A stretch of 10,508 nt of DNA, from positions 1 through 10,508 of the forward strand of contig BNTV01000150.1 in assembly GCA_025996865.1 (NCBI GenBank), in the 5' to 3' direction. Position 1 is the first letter of the stretch. The number at the start of each line of letters is the position of its first letter. A program made the translations under genes and the position numbers. Shown here piece after piece: positions 7,602-10,508 of the stretch. The notes under the pieces were generated by a model. It had not been told where the DNA came from, did no database searches, and was given only the letters and a program-made list of their open reading frames with translations. This stretch comes from Bacteroidia bacterium (lineage in GTDB: Bacteria > Bacteroidota > Bacteroidia > Bacteroidales > Azobacteroidaceae).

Positions 7602-7609
7602 CAAATTTA
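7602..7609 (-). promoter_or_regulatory. Probable -7 box for the small ORF / flavodiiron / DUF5686 operon
   Basis: The minus strand reads TAAATTTG, matching TAnnTTTG. It is the best such match upstream of the flavodiiron gene and lies ~38 bases before the small ORF's ATG. The -33 region (around 7629-7632) is only A/T-rich with no TTTG. The inverted-repeat element begins at 7648, immediately upstream, so the insertion sits at the edge of this promoter and could affect it. Confidence 0.45.
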
Positions 7610-7690
7610 CAACTTAATTTTTAAATAAAAAAATATCTTGTTGCCGGGGGTGTACGACAAATTTCCCAATTAGTGTTTAACGATTATCAG

Positions 7691-7727
7691 GAGATGTCTC
7701 CACTCGCTGCGCTCGGTCGACATGACG
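7691..7727 (-). repeat. Interspersed short repeat, left copy
   Basis: On the minus strand this segment begins CGTCATGTCGACC, passes through GAGCGCAGCGAG and ends GGAGACATCTC. The same beginning (CGTCAT) and end (GGAGACATCT) recur on the plus strand at 7888-7937 with a different, longer middle. The form resembles the GTCAT...AGAxATCT repeats scattered through many Bacteroidota genomes (from memory). It overlaps the inner end of the left terminal repeat. Confidence 0.5.
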
Positions 7728-7745
7728 CGGCTGCAAAAGAGGAAA

Positions 7746-7790
7746 GGAGGGGGAAGAAACGGCGGCGAAGCCGCCGTTTCTTCCCCCTCC
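7746..7790. repeat. Perfect 21-bp hairpin with GAA loop inside the MITE-like element
   Basis: Bases 7746-7766 and 7770-7790 are perfectly complementary across 21 bp, leaving only GAA (7767-7769) as the loop. The lower stem is a purine/pyrimidine run (GGAGGGGGAAGAAA) and the upper stem is GC-only. The tip reads GCGAAGC (7765-7771), a heptamer known to form an exceptionally stable DNA mini-hairpin. There is no following T-run on either strand, so it is not a standard intrinsic terminator. Confidence 0.9.
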
Positions 7791-7887
7791 ACTCACATCT
7801 CAACGTTTTACCGTCGAGTTCCTATAAAATATTTTAGATAAAAATGGATGACGCATTATCGTTAAAAATCAACGTGTTGTATAAATA

Positions 7888-7937
7888 CGTCATTGGTACT
7901 AAGCCAACGAGGAACGAGGAGGCGCATGGAGACATCT
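7888..7937 (+). repeat. Interspersed short repeat, right copy
   Basis: This segment runs from CGTCATTGGTACTAAGCC through AACGAGGAACGAGGAGGCG to GGAGACATCT. It shares both termini with the copy at 7691-7727 but lies in the opposite orientation, so the two copies face each other across the central hairpin. The middle differs in sequence and length (50 versus 37 bases overall), so these are diverged members of one repeat class and not part of the near-identical terminal repeat. Confidence 0.45.
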
Positions 7938-8009
7938 ACCGATAATCGTTAAACACTAATTGGGAAATTTGTCGTACACCCGGTAAAGCATGAAAATTTC
8001 AAACATAAA

Positions 8010-8041
8010 GTTGCGTTTGCATTTATTTATTTTTAACTTTG
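8010..8041 (+). promoter_or_regulatory. Orphan rightward promoter with no gene behind it
   Basis: TAACTTTG at 8034-8041 fits TAnnTTTG; a GTTG at 8010-8013 lies 20 bases upstream as a partial -33 element. Downstream on the plus strand there is no credible coding sequence: ATG at 8051 is closed after four codons, and beyond ~8100 the strand is antisense to a lipoprotein gene stump. The promoter probably belonged to a gene lost in a rearrangement. The rest of 7982-8079 is AT-rich with nothing else I can support. Confidence 0.4.
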
Positions 8042-8079
8042 CACTTGATAATGCAGTTACTATAATCTCTATATATCGG

Positions 8080-8277
8080 TCATAAATCGCAGGTGTCATT
8101 CAGATAGGGCGATCCCATCAAATCCATAAATTGTTGATCAACTACCCAGCCGCCTTTGGTAGAGAAATTTTCAGCTTCAACCAAAAGACTTGCCGGCTTA
8201 TGGTTGCAAGACAGGATGCAACTGCTTACCAAAAGTACGAATAAACTGTTTTTTATACTCAAAAAAGATGCTTTCAT
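8080..8277 (-). pseudogene. 5' stump of a lipoprotein gene (FAD-dependent oxidoreductase / xanthan lyase-like N-terminus)
   Basis: From the ATG at 8277 the product is a lipoprotein of only 65 residues: signal sequence MKASFLSIKNSLFVLLVSSCILSC with a Cys for lipidation at residue 24, then LLVEAENFSTKGGWVVDQQF and MDLMGSPYL. That segment matches, from memory, the start of large Bacteroidota proteins annotated as FAD-dependent oxidoreductase, where VEAExFxxKGGWVxDxQFxDxMGSPYL continues with a conserved LAHGLG. Here the match ends exactly after SPYL and is replaced by NDTCDL and a stop, so about 90 percent of the protein is missing and the break is near 8098-8103. The gene starts 52 bases after the GH127 stop, same strand, consistent with a former saccharide-utilisation operon. 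An in-frame ATG at 8376 overlaps GH127 and would bury the signal peptide, so I reject it. Confidence 0.65.
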
Positions 8278-8285
8278 AATGTGTA

Positions 8286-8293
8286 CAAAGGTA
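8286..8293 (-). promoter_or_regulatory. Possible -7 box before the lipoprotein stump (TACCTTTG)
   Basis: The minus strand reads TACCTTTG, a full match to TAnnTTTG, but it ends only 8 bases before the ATG at 8277. Transcription from it would start within a few bases of the start codon, giving a nearly leaderless mRNA. A CTTG at 8320-8317 is 23 bases upstream, a loose -33 fit. It may be fortuitous. Confidence 0.35.
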
Positions 8294-8329
8294 AGAAAAA
8301 ACCCGAATTTAAGTCCCAAGCGGTTACAT

Positions 8330-10508
8330 TCATCGACCAATGGGCGTATTGGCGTCCTGGACGTACATACGGGCACCGAAAATACTTCCGGCTGTGTTAT
8401 TTGGTTTAGCTTGCAATTTGACTGTAACCTTGTTGTTGCCTTTTGTCAGGTGAAGTGGAATGGGATAACTTATTTCAAAGAAAGCATTGGGATGAATACC
8501 TCCCGTCAATTGTTCGGATGCGATTACCTCATCGTCTATCAGTATGTCAAATTGTCGATTTCCACCATCATCACCCCAGTAGGTCAATCGTAAAAAAACA
8601 GGTAAATCAGGGTTTACTTTCATATCGATAGAAAGATAGCCACCATTACCGGCGTCGCACCATTGCCTTGTAAAGATTCTACCTCTACCCAGATTTGTCG
8701 CACTAAAGTTGTGGTCTATTTCCTGTTGCTGTTCGTTGGGGCGAAAATAATCGAGCGTTGAGCGTTTTATTTCCAATTGTATTTCCTGCTCTTTTATATA
8801 TTCGTCTTTTATTTCCACCCATTTTTTAGGTGTGAAACAATCGAAATAAACTGTGTAATTCGTTTCATATTTTTGATAAAACGGTGCTAAATTGATGTTG
8901 TAAGGAAAGCCGTCTTTTGTATGAAATGCAAGCGTATTGTCGTTTTCCCGTATTATCCATTCGGGCAAAGGAGTATTGTTGTTAAGAAAAACGGGCGACG
9001 TTTTGCCGGGTTGAATATCTCCTGCCAGCACAAGCGGGCCGTAGAAAAAAGCTGTTTTATGTTTATCACCCAAAAGAGCCTCTTTCCACAGTGTTTTTGG
9101 CAGGTTTATTTCTACTATGTCTCCATTTTTCCATTTACGGTTAATGGCTATATACGATCCTGGAACACCGGTGATAATTTGTTTCTTTCCGTTGATTTTA
9201 ACTGCAAATCCTGATGCTACCCACGAAGGATAACGAATCTTTAAAGTCGCTTTTTGTGGAGCGGAACAAGTGATTTTAAGTTGCGATTGATCGGAGTTGG
9301 GAAAGTTGGTCTCTTGTCTGACCTTCATGTTTATTGCTTTCCAATCCAGTTCGGAAGCAATAAACAAATTGACATACAATTCATTATTTTCGCCATAAGA
9401 ATAAATTTCTTCGCCGTATTTCACATGATTTTCCATACCGGTACCCACGCAGCACCAAAAATCGTCTGGGGCCGAAAACTGCTTCTTCCCACCCGGAACC
9501 AAGGGTACATAATAGCATATCATACCGTTGTTGGGGTTTTGCGAAGCCAGAATATGGTTATAGAGCGCTTTTTCGTAATAATCCATATACTTGGCATCCG
9601 CTTTGTGTGCAAAAAGATGCCGGGTCAGTTTCAGCATGTTGTAGGTAATGCAGGTTTCCGCTGTTTGATTCGATAGTTGCTCGGATAAATCATGAGGTTG
9701 ATGAAAATGTTCGTGATTAGTCAGTCCTCCGATGCAGTACGAATGGTCGTGGACTACCGTTTCCCAAAAGAAATTTGCAATTGTACTGTCTCTCTTTGAT
9801 CCGGAGAGTTCATAATTACGTGATATTCCGATGACTTTAGGAACTTGTGTATTGGCATGTAAACCAACTAATTGATCTTGTGAAGCCTCCAATGGGTCTA
9901 AGACTGCGTGATGATAAAACTTTTCCGCCATTTGGAGATACTTGCTTTCTCCCGTAAGCGCATACAGATTGTAAAGAACATCATTCATTCCTCCAAATTC
10001 ACAAGAAAGCATGAGTTGCCATTGTGTCTCTGTTAGATTCTTGAACTTCTCGCAAATCCAATTTGCCATGTTTACAACAATTGTTTTTGCCTGTTCATTA
10101 CCGGTATAAAGATAAACATCCAAGAGACCTGCAAACAATTTATGCTGTGTGTACCAAGGCACCCAAACATCGTTTAAATAACCATAACCATATCTTTTAC
10201 GAATATCACCGGCAGCAATCTCATTCCATAATTGGTCTTCATTCGGAATCCCTCCCACATAACCGGTGCCACGGGCATCCTGGCAACGTTTCAATTCGTT
10301 AATAGAGTAATCAATTTTCGTTTTTATCTCTGTATCATCCGTTGTTGCATAAAGCATCGCCATAGCCGAAAGATAATGACCCAAAGAAAATCCGCTAACT
10401 TGCTTGCTTTCCCATCCACCGTAAATTGCTCCTTTAACGGGAAGCCCTGCATTCAAATGAAACCGATTCAAAAAACGGTCGGGTTCTAAAGATAACAAAT
10501 ATCGTTTG
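8330..10508 (-). CDS. GH127/GH146-type beta-L-arabinofuranosidase (DUF1680) with C-terminal DUF6805-like domain, 5' end missing
   Basis: The frame is open to the right edge (reading KRYLLSLEPDRFLNRF there), so the signal peptide and first few dozen residues are outside; ~725 residues are present. Numbering from the Leu codon at 10498, the (alpha/alpha)6 catalytic domain includes YGGWES at 26-31, GYVGG near 79-83 and HKLFAGLLD near 119-127. The zinc-thiolate site known from HypBA1 is intact: E281 and C283 in AETC, and the Cys pair C349-C350 in FWCCVGTGMENH, whose first Cys aligns with the catalytic nucleophile. A beta-sandwich region follows, then a DUF6805-like C-terminal domain (about 610-715) with DAGNGGYLSIDM and LRLTYWGDDGGNRQFDILID. 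These enzymes remove beta-L-arabinofuranose (some GH127 members take other sugars) from plant polysaccharides or glycoproteins. The exact substrate cannot be told. It is followed by the lipoprotein stump. Confidence 0.9.
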   Translation of the reverse strand, partial: KRYLLSLEPDRFLNRFHLNAGLPVKGAIYGGWESKQVSGFSLGHYLSAMAMLYATTDDTEIKTKIDYSINELKRCQDARGTGYVGGIPNEDQLWNEIAAGDIRKRYGYGYLNDVWVPWYTQHKLFAGLLDVYLYTGNEQAKTIVVNMANWICEKFKNLTETQWQLMLSCEFGGMNDVLYNLYALTGESKYLQMAEKFYHHAVLDPLEASQDQLVGLHANTQVPKVIGISRNYELSGSKRDSTIANFFWETVVHDHSYCIGGLTNHEHFHQPHDLSEQLSNQTAETCITYNMLKLTRHLFAHKADAKYMDYYEKALYNHILASQNPNNGMICYYVPLVPGGKKQFSAPDDFWCCVGTGMENHVKYGEEIYSYGENNELYVNLFIASELDWKAINMKVRQETNFPNSDQSQLKITCSAPQKATLKIRYPSWVASGFAVKINGKKQIITGVPGSYIAINRKWKNGDIVEINLPKTLWKEALLGDKHKTAFFYGPLVLAGDIQPGKTSPVFLNNNTPLPEWIIRENDNTLAFHTKDGFPYNINLAPFYQKYETNYTVYFDCFTPKKWVEIKDEYIKEQEIQLEIKRSTLDYFRPNEQQQEIDHNFSATNLGRGRIFTRQWCDAGNGGYLSIDMKVNPDLPVFLRLTYWGDDGGNRQFDILIDDEVIASEQLTGGIHPNAFFEISYPIPLHLTKGNNKVTVKLQAKPNNTAGSIFGARMYVQDANTPIGR

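Larger units (their letters stand above)
7648..7981. mobile_element. MITE-like 334-bp element with 54-bp terminal inverted repeats
   Basis: Bases 7648-7701 and 7928-7981 are reverse complements over 54 positions with 2 mismatches (both within the triplet AGG at 7689-7691, opposite ACC at 7938-7940). Each end reads GGGTGTACGACAAATTTCCC inward. The interior (226 bp) has no transposase or other convincing gene, so this looks like a miniature inverted-repeat transposable element mobilised in trans. Both flanks show CCGG (7644-7647 and 7980-7983), which could be a 4-bp target duplication; because CCGG is self-complementary it may instead be a 2-nt-offset extension of the inverted repeat, so the exact ends are uncertain. 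The interior contains two inverted short repeats and a strong hairpin, listed separately. I cannot name a parent insertion sequence. Confidence 0.7.

Noticed and set aside
7746..7790. Intrinsic transcription terminator
   Set aside because: The hairpin is strong but no T-run follows on either strand and no convincing gene ends just before it.
7844..7945. 33-codon plus-strand ORF (starting MDDALSLKIN) inside the MITE-like element
   Set aside because: Its second half is translation of the interspersed repeat and terminal repeat, there is no good promoter, and the length is easily reached by chance.
7648..7981. CRISPR array or integron attC-type site
   Set aside because: There are only two long inverted copies, with no regularly spaced direct repeats, no cas genes and no integrase in the window.
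8278..8376. Longer start (8376) for the lipoprotein stump
   Set aside because: It would add 33 residues before an obvious lipoprotein signal peptide and overlap the end of GH127; ATG at 8277 places the signal at the N-terminus.
8156..8593. 145-codon plus-strand frame downstream of the orphan promoter
   Set aside because: It is antisense to the lipoprotein stump and the GH127 C-terminus; both sense frames show clear family sequence, so this is a shadow despite the rightward promoter at 8010-8041.

Overview
The window comes from a Bacteroidota genome, most likely order Bacteroidales. Several start regions carry the TAnnTTTG -7 box typical of that phylum, the lipoprotein signal ends in L-S-C, and the gene set fits: a glycine-lipid acyltransferase pair, a DUF5686 outer-membrane protein, an A-type flavodiiron protein and a GH127-type arabinofuranosidase. 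Both ends cut through genes.

Layout. Bases 1-1390 (+) hold the 3' part of a PlsC-like O-acyltransferase (glsA-like) and, 2 bp later, a complete GNAT-type N-acyltransferase (glsB-like); together they would make glycine lipids. Convergent to them is typA/bipA (1419-3224, -). Divergent from typA is a decayed type II toxin-antitoxin locus: an antitoxin with a canonical promoter, joined directly to the last ~44 codons of a PIN-domain toxin. Then, on the minus strand, come a small exported ABM-domain (quinol monooxygenase-like) protein, a DUF5686 outer-membrane protein and a flavodiiron protein. The last two are 21 bp apart and probably cotranscribed. A previously unlisted 41-codon lysine-rich ORF lies between the promoter and the flavodiiron gene and may lead that operon.

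Bases 7565-8079 contain no convincing gene. They hold a 334-bp MITE-like element with 54-bp terminal inverted repeats, two inward-facing copies of a shorter interspersed repeat, and a perfect 21-bp hairpin closed by a GAA loop. To its right is an orphan promoter followed by an abrupt junction into the 5' stump of a lipoprotein gene (FAD-dependent oxidoreductase family N-terminus). That stump lies downstream of the GH127 gene on the same strand, so the 7.6-8.3 kb interval looks like an eroded carbohydrate-utilisation locus.

Main points of interest: the MITE-like element with its hairpin; the two truncated genes (toxin and lipoprotein), which point to recent deletion or rearrangement; the small ORF ahead of the flavodiiron gene; and a perfect foldback at the extreme left edge that looks more like an assembly or amplification artefact than biology. 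I see no CRISPR array, RNA gene or obvious new defence system.
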